A stretch of DNA of 64,000 nucleotides from AWTP1-13 sp963770295 (GCA_963770295.1 CAVYPA010000026.1:62001-126000); one strand, 5' to 3'. Shown: positions 49,197 to 57,741, numbered from the stretch's first letter. Translations and numbers: made by a program. The notes: generated from the sequence alone by a model not told the origin.

Positions 49197-49644
49197 GCTC
49201 GGTTCATAACATCGTCAGATCGGTTCTTGAAGCCCCGCAACCCGCCGACCCGTACCCGAGTAGACCATACGCGAAACCTGTCGCCCCGATGCCGCCTGGA
49301 CTTATGAGTGCGCGTCGACCGCGCCCCGATTGGCCTGAACCTACCTTGGTTAGCGGAGGGCTCGCCGGGCCATTCGCGGTGTTGCCGCCGCCGGCTGGCG
49401 CGATTTCGAACCAACCCAGCCACGGCGGCCACCCAACCATGCCTCAGGACAGCCGCGCGTCAACCATGCCTCACTGGAGACGGGAGCGGCCGTCCTGTGA
49501 AACCCACGACGGTCGTAGGACGCCCACTGCACTTTAACCATAACCGTGCGCGCATGCGACCAAGGTCGATAGCGTTTCGCCAGTATTTCAGTATTCTGAC
49601 GATCAGCCTGCATTCTATTTCGCGCATTTTCGAAGAAACCTGCG
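49197..49644. other. Gene-poor interval
   Basis: No supported gene or strong hairpin. Must carry the promoter of the minus-strand two-gene module. Confidence 0.45.
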
Positions 49645-49905
49645 ATGATCGCTGCAAGAACCTCCGATCCCCTTGATCAGGCCATCCGGTGTCGCCTCGA
49701 TCGCAGCCGGGCCTTGGTCGCCAATCTTGAGCAAATCTGGACGCGGCAGAGGGCCGAACTCGACGATCTTGCGCGACGATATGCGAACCACCCTTGCAAA
49801 CTAGCTTTTCGACGGGCGCTGGTGATGCTGAAACACTGGTCGCAAGAAAGGCAAATCCACGACGAGCTGCTACGACCTTGCGGGGTTGTTCGGCTCGGAG
49901 GCTAG
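49645..49905 (+). CDS. Small hypothetical protein
   Basis: 86 residues, ATG 49645 after GAAGAAA. Predicted helical throughout (LDQAIRCRLDRSRALVANLE, RQRAELDDLARRYANH, LAFRRALVMLKHWSQERQIH), basic. No signal peptide, membrane helix or known family. The composition is more protein-like than surrounding frames. Isolated. Confidence 0.45.
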   Translation: MIAARTSDPLDQAIRCRLDRSRALVANLEQIWTRQRAELDDLARRYANHPCKLAFRRALVMLKHWSQERQIHDELLRPCGVVRLGG

Positions 49906-50384
49906 TGACAGCGCACTCCGCCGGCTGCTGGCGCCGCACCCCTCGCGCTGCCGGGGGCGGCAATTTTGACTGACCGTTCAGCCCGAGCTTTGAATTGACG
50001 CACGCTCTTCTGCCTGCGACCGCAAGCTCTATATACCGCCTTGATCCCCAAGATTTTCCAAACAGCGCGTCAGTGGCCAGCCAAGGTCACTAAGCGCTGC
50101 GCTCCGGCCGGCACCACCCCGCTACGGCCGAAGCGACCTGGGGCGAGGGACGTCATCACACCCGGCGTCCCTCGCCTTCTCTTGGAGCCGCGATGGGTCG
50201 GCAACGCCGCGTCACAAAAGGAACCTTCAATCGCTCGTCGCAAGGGCCGCCAATGCCCGCGCCTTGCAGTCAATTGAGCCATCGGCGCGGGCCGGTAAAT
50301 CTTCTTGCAAGCTGGGCTTCAAGCGCTGCCGCGCTTCGGAGGCAAGGCTGACGCAATAGCCAGGTGCGGGCCCCGCGCCCAAGG
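49906..50384. other. Gene-poor interval with hairpin
   Basis: No supported gene. Contains the strong hairpin at 50142-50183. Left of it, nothing recognisable. Confidence 0.45.
50142..50183 (+). terminator. Terminator-like hairpin without adjacent gene
   Basis: Perfect 11-bp stem GGCGAGGGACG (50142-50152) / CGTCCCTCGCC (50166-50176), 13-base loop, tail TTCTCTT. No plus-strand gene ends within 230 bp. Confidence 0.5.
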
Positions 50385-50666
50385 TCAATGGGTGCCCTCA
50401 AAGTTGCTGAACACCGTCGCCACCTTGATCGAGGTGAGATCCACCCGCGTCAAGCCAGCACTCCGGGCCAGATCGATCAACCCTTCCCGCGTCCAAAATA
50501 CAAAGCGCTTGTCCTCGCTGAGATCCGCGGCGGCGGGGTCGAGCGCCGTTGCGGCGCTCCGGAACGCATGCATGAACTCCCACCATCGGCGAGATAATCC
50601 TACTGCTTCGCCACGCCCGCCAACGCAAAGCAAGGCCGCCGCCTGAATGGATCGTGCCATTACCAA
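50385..50666 (-). pseudogene. C-terminal remnant of a SAM-dependent methyltransferase
   Basis: 93-codon frame. The stretch from WWEFMHAFRSAATALDPAAA through DKRFVFWTREGLIDLARSAGL to IKVATVFSNFE resembles the C-terminal part of class I methyltransferases (…ALDP…, then a 'GL..L...AGL..V....I.V.TVF..F' helix-strand pattern). The N-terminal SAM-binding core with its GxGxG motif is absent, and the usual F-x-D-Y-W ending is cut at NFEGTH. It is a gene fragment. Resemblance is from memory of the family. Confidence 0.5.
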
Positions 50667-50993
50667 AACCTCGTTCGTCGACGCCCCAAAGCTATCACTG
50701 GTCAGGGAATTCGTGCACCTTTAGCGGCCCATCCGCGGCGCGGCGATTGCTTTCGAACGCGTAGCGCCGGACCGCCCCCCAGCTTTGCCGCGAGGTCACG
50801 AGCAGCAGGGTCTCTCTTTTCCACATCCAACCGAACCAGACATGGGCGATGGCTTAAGTTCGCGATCCCCGGGAGAGCCGACCTTGGCTAAATTTACAAC
50901 GGCGCTTGCGATCGAGCCGGAACCTTTATTCTCCCGCGCACATCCAAGGTTTCGTGACGCGAACAGCCTTGCGGGCCAGACCGGGAGCCTCCC
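50667..50993. other. Intergenic region upstream of the 50994 gene
   Basis: No supported gene and no sign of the missing methyltransferase core on the minus strand. It presumably carries the promoter of the secreted protein gene. Confidence 0.45.
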
Positions 50994-51668
50994 ATGAGAG
51001 CATATCTTTCACGAATCATGATTATAGCGGCAGCATTGCTCGGCCTCGTCTTGCTGGTCCAGCCGGCAGCGGCCCACAAGCAGGCCGCCACCACGACGTC
51101 GGGTATCGATGCGGGCGATTTGAAGACGGCAATGCGCAAACTGTGGGAGGAGCATGTCACCTGGACCCGCAACTACATCGTCAGTGCTTTGGCAGGCCTC
51201 GACGACGCCAGTGCCGTGGCCGAGCGTTTGCTCAAAAATCAAGACGACATCGGTGCGGCAATCATACCCTACTATGGCGAGGCGGCCGGCAAGAAACTGG
51301 CGCAACTCTTGCGCGATCACATCCTGATTGCTGCCGATGTGGTTGCCGCCGCAAAGGCCGGAAATGGGGAACAACTAGCGTCAGCGCAGCAAAAGTGGCA
51401 GTTGAATGGTGACGAGATTGCCGCTTTCCTCAGTGGCGCCAATCCGCACTGGAGTAAAGAAGAGACCCGATCGCTGCTGCGTCAGCATTTGACCTTCACG
51501 ACCAATGAGGTCGTCGCCAGACTCAAAAATGACTGGGCCGCCGACATCAAGGCCTACGACGATGGCCATGTCCACATGCTGATGTTCGCCGATACCTTGG
51601 CCGATGGCATCGCCCGGCAGTTCCCGGCCAAATTCAAGCGTACGGTCGCGACGACCCAATCGCACTGA
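50994..51668 (+). CDS. Exported conserved helical protein of unknown function
   Basis: 224 residues. Signal peptide 1-27 (IMIIAAALLGLVLLVQPAAA|HKQ). The mature part is all-helical with two similar halves: KLWEEHVTWTRNYIVSALAG and SLLRQHLTFTTNEVVARLKN, each beginning with a Leu-x-x-x-His-x-Thr-x-x-x-Thr pattern. Other conserved-looking blocks are NQDDIGAAIIPYYGEAAGKK, ANPHWSKEE and YDDGHVHMLMFADTLADGI. I recall this as a widespread bacterial family without assigned function. A four-helix-type bundle with His-rich sites is plausible. Single gene, followed by a hairpin. Confidence 0.75.
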   Translation: MRAYLSRIMIIAAALLGLVLLVQPAAAHKQAATTTSGIDAGDLKTAMRKLWEEHVTWTRNYIVSALAGLDDASAVAERLLKNQDDIGAAIIPYYGEAAGKKLAQLLRDHILIAADVVAAAKAGNGEQLASAQQKWQLNGDEIAAFLSGANPHWSKEETRSLLRQHLTFTTNEVVARLKNDWAADIKAYDDGHVHMLMFADTLADGIARQFPAKFKRTVATTQSH

Positions 51669-51694
51669 GGTCATTTCCTCTTCGGTCCCAGCTG

Positions 51695-51726
51695 CACGCT
51701 CCCGCCACGATGGTCGCGGGGGCGTG
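51695..51726 (+). terminator. Hairpin after the exported-protein gene
   Basis: CACGCTCCCGC (51695-51705) pairs with GCGGGGGCGTG (51716-51726), eleven pairs with one G-U, 10-base loop. No T-run follows, so termination is uncertain. Confidence 0.4.
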
Positions 51727-51811
51727 ATAGCGCGGACCCGGGAAGCAGATCGTCAGTGCCGCCGGCGTGCGCTATCCTAAGCACGAGGTTTTCGGCCAAA
51801 GGAGGCGAGCA

Positions 51812-52738
51812 ATGCACGCGCCTGCAAGCTACGGCAGCACCGGCATCGGCTTCATGGATGGGGAGTACATGCCGGTATCGGAGATGCGACTACCCGTAAC
51901 CGACATGGGCTTCCAGCTCGGCGATATGTGCTACGACGCCGTCCACGTTCACAAAGGTCGATTCTTTCGGCTAAAGGACCATCTTGACCGCTGGGAGTAT
52001 TCCATCGCCGAGCGGCGCTACCACTCTCTGGGCTACGACCGCGAGCAGGTGGCGGAGGTTTTGCACGGTTGCGTTGCCCGCTCGGGGCTGAAGGAAGCGA
52101 TGATCACATTGGTGGCGACGCGGGGCTCGCCCGCGACGGCGCACAAGGATCTGCGCACCTGCACGAACCGCTTCATGGTGTGGGTTGTCCCCTACTACCA
52201 GGTGTTTTCCGAGGCCGAGGCCAGCGGCGGCAGCGACATCGTCGTTGCCAAGACCATTCGCATCCCCCCGGAGGCTGTCGACCCAACCATCAAGAATTTC
52301 GGGCGTCTTGATTTTGTCCGCGCTCTGTTTGAAGCCTACGATCGGGAGGCAAAATATGCCGTGCTCCTCGATCAGGAGGACAATGTCACCGAGGGGCGCG
52401 GATGGAATATCTTTGTGCTCCGTGACGGTGTGCTGATGTCACCCGACCGCGGCGTCCTTGAGGGCATTACCCGCAAGACGGTGCAGGAATTGGCAGCCAA
52501 GATGAACATCGATTGCCGCCTGACCAAAGTTCCCGTCGATGATATGCGCAAGGCCGACGAAGTGTTTATTAGCTCGACGGCAGGCGGCATTATGCCGGTG
52601 CGGAGCATCGACAAAGTGGCGGTCGGCGATGGCGCTCCGGGACCGGTGACGATGCGACTGAGGGAGATGTACTGGAAGCTGCACGAGGACCCCGCCCACA
52701 GCACGCCCGTCCGCTATGAGTTGGCTCCGGCCGCATAA
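51812..52738 (+). CDS. Class IV PLP aminotransferase (BCAT / (R)-amine transaminase-like)
   Basis: 308 residues from ATG 51812, chosen over GTG 51767 because AAAGGAGG sits eight bases upstream. Fold-type IV features: GFQLGDMCYDAVHVHKGRFFRL near the N-terminus, the PLP Lys in TIKNFGRLDFVRALFEA, VTEGRGWNIFVLRDG, GITRKTVQELA, and EVFISSTAGGIMPVRSID (phosphate site). The family includes branched-chain aminotransferase, D-amino acid aminotransferase and (R)-selective amine transaminases. It lies 85 bp from the convergent GntR gene and may be part of the downstream catabolic locus. Confidence 0.92.
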   Translation: MHAPASYGSTGIGFMDGEYMPVSEMRLPVTDMGFQLGDMCYDAVHVHKGRFFRLKDHLDRWEYSIAERRYHSLGYDREQVAEVLHGCVARSGLKEAMITLVATRGSPATAHKDLRTCTNRFMVWVVPYYQVFSEAEASGGSDIVVAKTIRIPPEAVDPTIKNFGRLDFVRALFEAYDREAKYAVLLDQEDNVTEGRGWNIFVLRDGVLMSPDRGVLEGITRKTVQELAAKMNIDCRLTKVPVDDMRKADEVFISSTAGGIMPVRSIDKVAVGDGAPGPVTMRLREMYWKLHEDPAHSTPVRYELAPAA

Positions 52739-52823
52739 ACTGTCAGTCCCGCGTGCGAAGTCCTGTTGCAGTGACCGCCACGCCCTCGGGGAGGCGCGCG
52801 CGCCGTGGCGATGCCTCGCGCGA

Positions 52824-53588
52824 TCAGAAGCGATCGGTCACCGTCGCGCGCGTGAAGTTTTCGACATAGTCCATCAACTTATCTGAGGCCGCCGCAGCTT
52901 TCGCCGCATCGCCGTTAGCGACGGCACGGATGACATCGATGTGGTGCCGCGTCGCCACTGCGAGATCGCGGGCCTGGCGATGGTGAAGATAGTAGAAGCG
53001 ACGTGACATGGCATAACACGGCATCACGGCGCGGGCGAGGAAGGGGTTGCGCGCGCATTCGGCCAGGACGTTCTTCAACTCGTAATGGTCGCGCAGATAG
53101 GGGAGGATGTCCGCATCGTCCGCCGTGCGCGAGGCCAGCCGTTTTCCCATCTCGAGCAGGCGTGCGCGCTCTTGCGCCGTGCTGCGGCGGGCCGCCTGTC
53201 GGGCAATGATGCGGTCGAGCTCGCGTCGTAGTTCCAGGAGCAAGAGCTGCTCGATCACATTGATCTCGGTAATCTGTGCCCCGTGGCGGGGCAGGATTCT
53301 GACGAGCTGATCGGCCTCGAGGCGCTGCAGCGCCTCGCGCACGGGGGTGCGGCCGATCCCCAAGTTGGCGCTGAGTTGCGCCTCCGACCAGATGCTGCCG
53401 GGCGCCAGCTCGAGTGACACGATCATCTCTTCCAATCGCGCGTGCGCCTGCTCGGCGAGACCCGGACGCGGGGCTTGCTCGAGGTGCATCGGATCCAGTT
53501 TGGGGCGTGCCATCGCTGGCGCCGCCTTGACGGGCGCGCTCGCGTTGGCAACTCGAGCCGATCTCATTCGGTGCGTCTGTTTGCTCAT
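52824..53588 (-). CDS. GntR-family transcriptional regulator (FCD type)
   Basis: 254 residues. A basic N-terminal extension (about 1-40) is followed by a winged helix-turn-helix (LEEMIVSLELAPGSIWSEAQ, SANLGIGRTPVREALQRLEA, GAQITEI) and an all-helical FCD ligand domain (about 115-245) with LRDHYELKNVLAEC and ATRHHIDVIRAVANGDAAKA. The two consecutive His in RHHIDV are typical FCD metal/ligand residues. Usually a repressor released by a carboxylate metabolite. Divergent from the dioxygenase operon with a 22-bp palindrome between them. Confidence 0.92.
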   Translation of the reverse strand: MSKQTHRMRSARVANASAPVKAAPAMARPKLDPMHLEQAPRPGLAEQAHARLEEMIVSLELAPGSIWSEAQLSANLGIGRTPVREALQRLEADQLVRILPRHGAQITEINVIEQLLLLELRRELDRIIARQAARRSTAQERARLLEMGKRLASRTADDADILPYLRDHYELKNVLAECARNPFLARAVMPCYAMSRRFYYLHHRQARDLAVATRHHIDVIRAVANGDAAKAAAASDKLMDYVENFTRATVTDRF

Positions 53589-53638
53589 GGCCTTGTCGCA
53601 GCAGCGGCCTGCAGGGCCACCACTGCCCTTGCCTGGTC

Positions 53639-53660
53639 GGTAACATATTAATAATATACC
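53639..53660. promoter_or_regulatory. Candidate GntR operator
   Basis: AT-rich 22-bp imperfect palindrome with arms GGTA (53639) and TACC (53660) around a symmetric TATTAATA core; 16 of 22 positions are symmetric. It lies in the 94-bp gap between the divergent GntR gene and the dioxygenase gene, where an autoregulated operator is expected. Confidence 0.5.
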
Positions 53661-53682
53661 AATCTAGCAGAGGAGGAGTGCG

Positions 53683-54516
53683 ATGCCCAAGCAGCTTTCC
53701 AGCGCCGCGATCGACGCCTACCACCGCGACGGCTACTACTTCCCGGTGCCGGCCCTCTCCTCGACAGAGGTTGCCCACTATCGCGGGTGTCTGGAACAGC
53801 ACGAGACGAAAACCGGAGCGCCCCTACAGGGCAACTGGCGACACAAGGCGCACCTGCTTTTCACCTGGGTCGACGAGCTCGTGCACCATCCCAAGATCGT
53901 CGATGCGGCGGAGGATGTGTTAGGCCCCGATCTTCTCTGTTGGACCACGAATTTCTTCATTAAGGAGGCCAACAGCTCGGGCTTTGTCTCCTGGCATCAG
54001 GATGCCTTCTACTGGGGGCTCAGCAAGGACACGGTCATGACCGCGTGGGTGGCGCTGTCGCCCGCCAATTTGCAAAGCGGCTGCATGAAATTCCTGCCGG
54101 GCTCGCAGACGCAGGACCACCTCCAACACGTCGACACCTTTCACAAGGACAACCTGCTCTCGCGTGGCCAGGAGATCGCGGTCAAGGTGGAAAGCGAAAA
54201 CACCGTCGATTGCATTCTCAATCCCGGCGAAATGTCGCTGCACCACGTCAAGCTGGTGCACGGTTCCGAGCCCAATCGCTCCAATGACCGTCGCATCGGC
54301 CTGGCCATTCGCTACATTCCAACCGACGTCAAACAGCTCAAGGTGCGCGACTCCGCCACCCTCGTGCGCGGGGTGGATCGGTACGGCAACTTCGACCATG
54401 AGCCGCGACCGAAACGCGATCTCGACGAACAAGCGCTCGCGGCTCACACCGATGCCATCAGCCGGCAAGTCCAGGCGCTCTATTCCGGCACGGACAAGCA
54501 GGCATTCCGCGCCTGA
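53683..54516 (+). CDS. PhyH-family Fe(II)/2-oxoglutarate dioxygenase, first copy
   Basis: 277 residues, GAGGAGGAG before ATG 53683. Double-stranded beta-helix with iron ligands His105 and Asp107 in WHQDAFYW, distal His193 in KLVHGSEPN, and 2-oxoglutarate Arg in the RRIGLAIRY region (about 203-210). Also CMKFLPGSQ and LNPGEMSLHH, as in phytanoyl-CoA dioxygenase family hydroxylases. Hydroxylates an aliphatic position of a small molecule. First gene of the putative operon with the PanB-like protein and the second dioxygenase. Confidence 0.93.
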   Translation: MPKQLSSAAIDAYHRDGYYFPVPALSSTEVAHYRGCLEQHETKTGAPLQGNWRHKAHLLFTWVDELVHHPKIVDAAEDVLGPDLLCWTTNFFIKEANSSGFVSWHQDAFYWGLSKDTVMTAWVALSPANLQSGCMKFLPGSQTQDHLQHVDTFHKDNLLSRGQEIAVKVESENTVDCILNPGEMSLHHVKLVHGSEPNRSNDRRIGLAIRYIPTDVKQLKVRDSATLVRGVDRYGNFDHEPRPKRDLDEQALAAHTDAISRQVQALYSGTDKQAFRA

Positions 54517-54559
54517 GCGGGGTTAGGCACGGCAACGACATTAGGGAAGAGCGGTGCCA

Positions 54560-55426
54560 ATGGGCGAGGAACGCAAGCGGCTGACAGTCCCAGATCTCAA
54601 GGCGCGCAAGCAAGCCGGGGACAAGATCGTGATGGTCTCCGTGCCCGACTACCCCTGCGCGGTTTGGGCGGAGCGAGCGGGCATCGACATCGCCGCCGTC
54701 GGCAACTCGCTCGGCATGACCAACTACGGTCATCCCAATACGCTGCCGGTTACCGTCGACATCATGATCCAGCACGCACAGGCGGTGCGCCGCGGCGCCC
54801 CCAATTGCATGGTGTTGGTCGCCATGCCCTACGGTAGCTATGCAACGGAAGAGATCGGTGTGTTGAATGCCTTGCGCCTGATGAAGGAAGGCGGCGCCGA
54901 CGTCGTTAAAATGCAAGGCGGACGCGAGAAGGCCCCCATCATCAAGGCGATCGCCGATGCCGGCGTGCCGGTGATGAGCCACGTCGGCATGTGCCCGCAT
55001 TTCATGCACCTTTATGGCGGCTTCAAGCTGCAGGGCAGGTGTGCGGAGGAGGCCATGCGCATCGTCGAGGATGGCCTCGCCATAGAATCCGCCGGTGCCT
55101 GCGGGTTTGAGATCGAGGCCGTGCCCGCCCCGGTCGCCAAGGCCGTCGACGATGCCGTCCAGATTTTTACCTTCGGGATCGGCGCCGGCGCCGCCAGCTG
55201 CGGTCAGCTGCTGCTGGGCTACGACCTGCTCGGGGTGTTCGACCAATTCAAGCCCAAATTCACCAAGCGCTACGCGGAATTGTCGAAAGTCGCCGTCGAG
55301 GCGTTGCAGGCTTACGCCGCGGAGGTGCGGGCCGGGAAATTCCCCGATGCGGAGCATGTCTATAGCATGAAGCCCGAGGAAAGCGACAAGCTCAAATTGC
55401 TGCTCGCAAGCCGAAGCAAGCACTAG
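54560..55426 (+). CDS. PanB-fold protein lacking the canonical metal ligands
   Basis: 288 residues from ATG 54560 (AGGGAAGA nine bases upstream; GTG 54554 possible). Clear relative of ketopantoate hydroxymethyltransferase along its whole length: LGMTNYGHPNTLPVTV, VRRGAPNCMVLVAMPYGSYA, GGFKLQGR, and PKFTKRYAELSKVAVEALQA. E. coli PanB binds Mg2+ through Asp45, Asp84 and Glu114; here those positions are Asn49, Ala88 and Gln119. Equivalents of Lys112 (Lys117), His136 (His141) and catalytic Glu181 (Glu186) remain. It is therefore unlikely to be the biosynthetic PanB; a different reaction in the operon is inferred. Confidence 0.88.
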   Translation: MGEERKRLTVPDLKARKQAGDKIVMVSVPDYPCAVWAERAGIDIAAVGNSLGMTNYGHPNTLPVTVDIMIQHAQAVRRGAPNCMVLVAMPYGSYATEEIGVLNALRLMKEGGADVVKMQGGREKAPIIKAIADAGVPVMSHVGMCPHFMHLYGGFKLQGRCAEEAMRIVEDGLAIESAGACGFEIEAVPAPVAKAVDDAVQIFTFGIGAGAASCGQLLLGYDLLGVFDQFKPKFTKRYAELSKVAVEALQAYAAEVRAGKFPDAEHVYSMKPEESDKLKLLLASRSKH

Positions 55427-55468
55427 CGGGTCGTAGGCTCACGCCGCGGCCGAATCTGGGAGAGCAAC

Positions 55469-56398
55469 ATGACGCCGGAGGAAGTTCTTTCGATCAAGCC
55501 GAAGGTGCTGACGCAGAAGCAGCGCGAGTTCTACTTCGAGAATGGTTATTTGCTGCTCGAGAAGTTCCTGCCCGATGCGTGGATCGAGCGCCTGCGCGCG
55601 ACCACCGACGAAATGGTCAATCGCAGCCGCGCCATTACCAAATCCGATGCGGTCTGGGACCTCGACAAGGGCCACAGCGCTGACACCCCACGGCTGCGTC
55701 GGCTCTCGAGCATGAATGATCATCATCCGCTCTATTGGGACTATGCCGCGGGCAAGACCTCACCACTGCCCGATGCCATCGCCGACCTAGTGGGTCCGGA
55801 CGTCAAGTTTCATCACTCGAAGCTGAACTTCAAATGGTCGAAGGGCGGCGACGAAGTAAAGTGGCACCAGGACATCTCGTTTTGGCCGCACACCAACTAC
55901 AGCCCCTGCACGGCAGGCACCTACGTGTTCGACTGCACGGCCGAGCAGGGCCCGTTGGGCGTGCTGCGCGGCAGCCACAGGGGGCCAGTGGTCGATCAAT
56001 ACAATGACAAGGGTGAGTGGGTGGGCTGCCTCAAACCGCAGGACGCCGCCGCCATCGACATGAGCAAGGTCGACTATCTGGAAGGCCCGGCCGGGTCGAT
56101 CACAATCCACAACTGCCGGACGCTGCATTACTCAAAGGCCAATTGGTCCGAGATCCCGCGACCGCTGCTGCTCAACGTCTACTCGGCCGCGGATGCCATG
56201 CCCTACACCTACAACCCGCTACAGTCGAAATACTACGGCGCGATCGTGCGCGGCAAACCCGCCCGCTGGGCCTACCACGACCCACGCCCTTGCCTGCTGC
56301 CGCCCGACTGGTCCGGTGGCTATACGTCGATCTTTGCCCTGCAGCAGGAGGAAGATTGGGCCAAACAGCCGCGTCAAGCCGCGGGCGGCATGATGTAG
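55469..56398 (+). CDS. PhyH-family Fe(II)/2-oxoglutarate dioxygenase, second copy
   Basis: 309 residues, GGGAGAG before ATG 55469. Iron ligands His133 and Asp135 in KWHQDISFWPHTNYSP; distal His in TIHNCRTLHYS (His214 or His220); Arg231 in RPLLLNVYSA for 2-oxoglutarate. GVLRGSHRGPV is the usual turn. Not a recent duplicate of the first copy: length and sequence differ outside the motifs, so two different hydroxylations or two substrates are likely. Confidence 0.93.
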   Translation: MTPEEVLSIKPKVLTQKQREFYFENGYLLLEKFLPDAWIERLRATTDEMVNRSRAITKSDAVWDLDKGHSADTPRLRRLSSMNDHHPLYWDYAAGKTSPLPDAIADLVGPDVKFHHSKLNFKWSKGGDEVKWHQDISFWPHTNYSPCTAGTYVFDCTAEQGPLGVLRGSHRGPVVDQYNDKGEWVGCLKPQDAAAIDMSKVDYLEGPAGSITIHNCRTLHYSKANWSEIPRPLLLNVYSAADAMPYTYNPLQSKYYGAIVRGKPARWAYHDPRPCLLPPDWSGGYTSIFALQQEEDWAKQPRQAAGGMM

Positions 56399-56465
56399 GG
56401 CCAGGGCTAGGCCAGCGCCGCCGCCAGCAGCCACAATGACAATGAACCACGGGAGGAACTGAAAA

Positions 56466-57635
56466 ATGCGTGCTATCGCGAAGATCGCGACCGCGGTCGT
56501 GCTCGGCGCAACCTTGGTCAGCGCCGCGCAATCGCAGGATGTCGTTAAAATCGGGCAGATCGAGGCCCAGACCGGCACCAACGCCATCTATGGCTGGATG
56601 GGGTCACAAGGCGTGCCGATGGCCATCGACGAGATCAACAAGGCGGGCGGTTTCAAGGTCGGCGACAAGACCTACAAGCTCGAACTGATTTCGCTCGACA
56701 CGCGTGGTGATCCCAAGGAGGCGACGATCCAGTTAAAGCGGCTGCTCGAGCAGGACCATGCCCGATTCGTGTTTGGGCCGTTCCTGTCCAACGTGTTCGT
56801 GACCGTGCTGCCCTACGCCAAGCAATTCAACGGCAAGTTCCTCCTTATGGGCGGCGCCACGCGCATGCATGACTTTGTCGGCAAGCCGGAGCACGACTTC
56901 GTCATCCGCACCTGGAACTGGGATGTTGGCCCGGACGGCTTCGGGGCACGCATGGTCGATTACCTGATCAAGACGGCGGCACCCAAAAAGGTCGCCATGC
57001 TGTTCCAGAACGACCAGGGTGGCAAGGTTCTGGGCGAGATCTATGAGCCGCTCTTCAAGGCCAAGGGCATCGAGACGACCACAGAGTATTTCGATCCCGG
57101 CACCAAGGACTTTACTCCGGTTTTGGCAAAGCTCGCCGGTTTCAAGGCTGATTACCTGTTCCCCGGCTATAGCGACGCGCCACTTTATGACATCGTGCGC
57201 CAGGCCACCGAGGGCAACTTCATCCGCAAGTTTTTCCTTGTGCGTGGCTCGCTCGGCCCCGGCATGAAGAACAAGGACGGCATCGAGGACTACATCGTCT
57301 ACGTGCCCAAATACTTCGAGGAAGCGGAGAAGACCTCGCCCAAGGTCAAGGCGTTCATCGATGCCTATAAGGCCTTCCACAAGCGCGACTTCCCCTACGA
57401 CCAGGCACCGCTGTGCTCGTCGTCCTGCTACGACCACGTCTACATGCTGGTTGAAGCCATGAAAAAGGCCGGCACCGTTGACGACGTGGGCAAGATCCGC
57501 GCCGCCCTGCTCGCAACCACCTACAATGGGCTGTGGACCATCAAATTCGACGCCAATGGTGAGCAGATCTTTGACTTCGACATCGCCCACCTGAAGAAGG
57601 GCGGCGCCATCCAGATCACGCGCGTGGAGCCCTGA
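56466..57635 (+). CDS. Branched-chain amino-acid-type ABC binding protein
   Basis: 389 residues. Signal peptide 1-24 (IAKIATAVVLGATLVSAAQSQ|DVV). Peripla_BP_6 fold: VVKIGQIEAQTGTNAIYGWM, GVPMAIDEINKAGGFKVG, ELISLDTRGDPKEATIQLKR, AMLFQNDQGGKVLGEIYEPL and KDFTPVLAKLAGFKADYLFPG. Binds amino acids, aromatic or other small carboxylates. First gene of the importer; a hairpin follows the stop. Confidence 0.93.
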   Translation: MRAIAKIATAVVLGATLVSAAQSQDVVKIGQIEAQTGTNAIYGWMGSQGVPMAIDEINKAGGFKVGDKTYKLELISLDTRGDPKEATIQLKRLLEQDHARFVFGPFLSNVFVTVLPYAKQFNGKFLLMGGATRMHDFVGKPEHDFVIRTWNWDVGPDGFGARMVDYLIKTAAPKKVAMLFQNDQGGKVLGEIYEPLFKAKGIETTTEYFDPGTKDFTPVLAKLAGFKADYLFPGYSDAPLYDIVRQATEGNFIRKFFLVRGSLGPGMKNKDGIEDYIVYVPKYFEEAEKTSPKVKAFIDAYKAFHKRDFPYDQAPLCSSSCYDHVYMLVEAMKKAGTVDDVGKIRAALLATTYNGLWTIKFDANGEQIFDFDIAHLKKGGAIQITRVEP

Positions 57636-57664
57636 TCGCGCCATCGCGTGGTAACCAAAGCAAG

Positions 57665-57690
57665 GGAGCGGGACAACGGGTGCCCGCTCC
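57665..57690 (+). other. Stem-loop between binding-protein and permease genes
   Basis: Perfect 8-bp stem GGAGCGGG (57665-57672) / CCCGCTCC (57683-57690), 10-base loop, in the 106-bp gap before livH. No T-run. Same placement as the hairpins at 12414 and 20317. Confidence 0.5.
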
Positions 57691-57741
57691 GCCAGCCGTA
57701 AGTATCAGCCGCCGCCGACAGCGGCCCGAACTCAGCCGCCA

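Noticed and set aside
38706..57690. 14-base exact match CAACGGGTGCCCGC shared by 38.7 kb and 57.67 kb
   Set aside because: A match of this length is expected by chance between GC-rich stretches of a 64-kb window; no further similarity.
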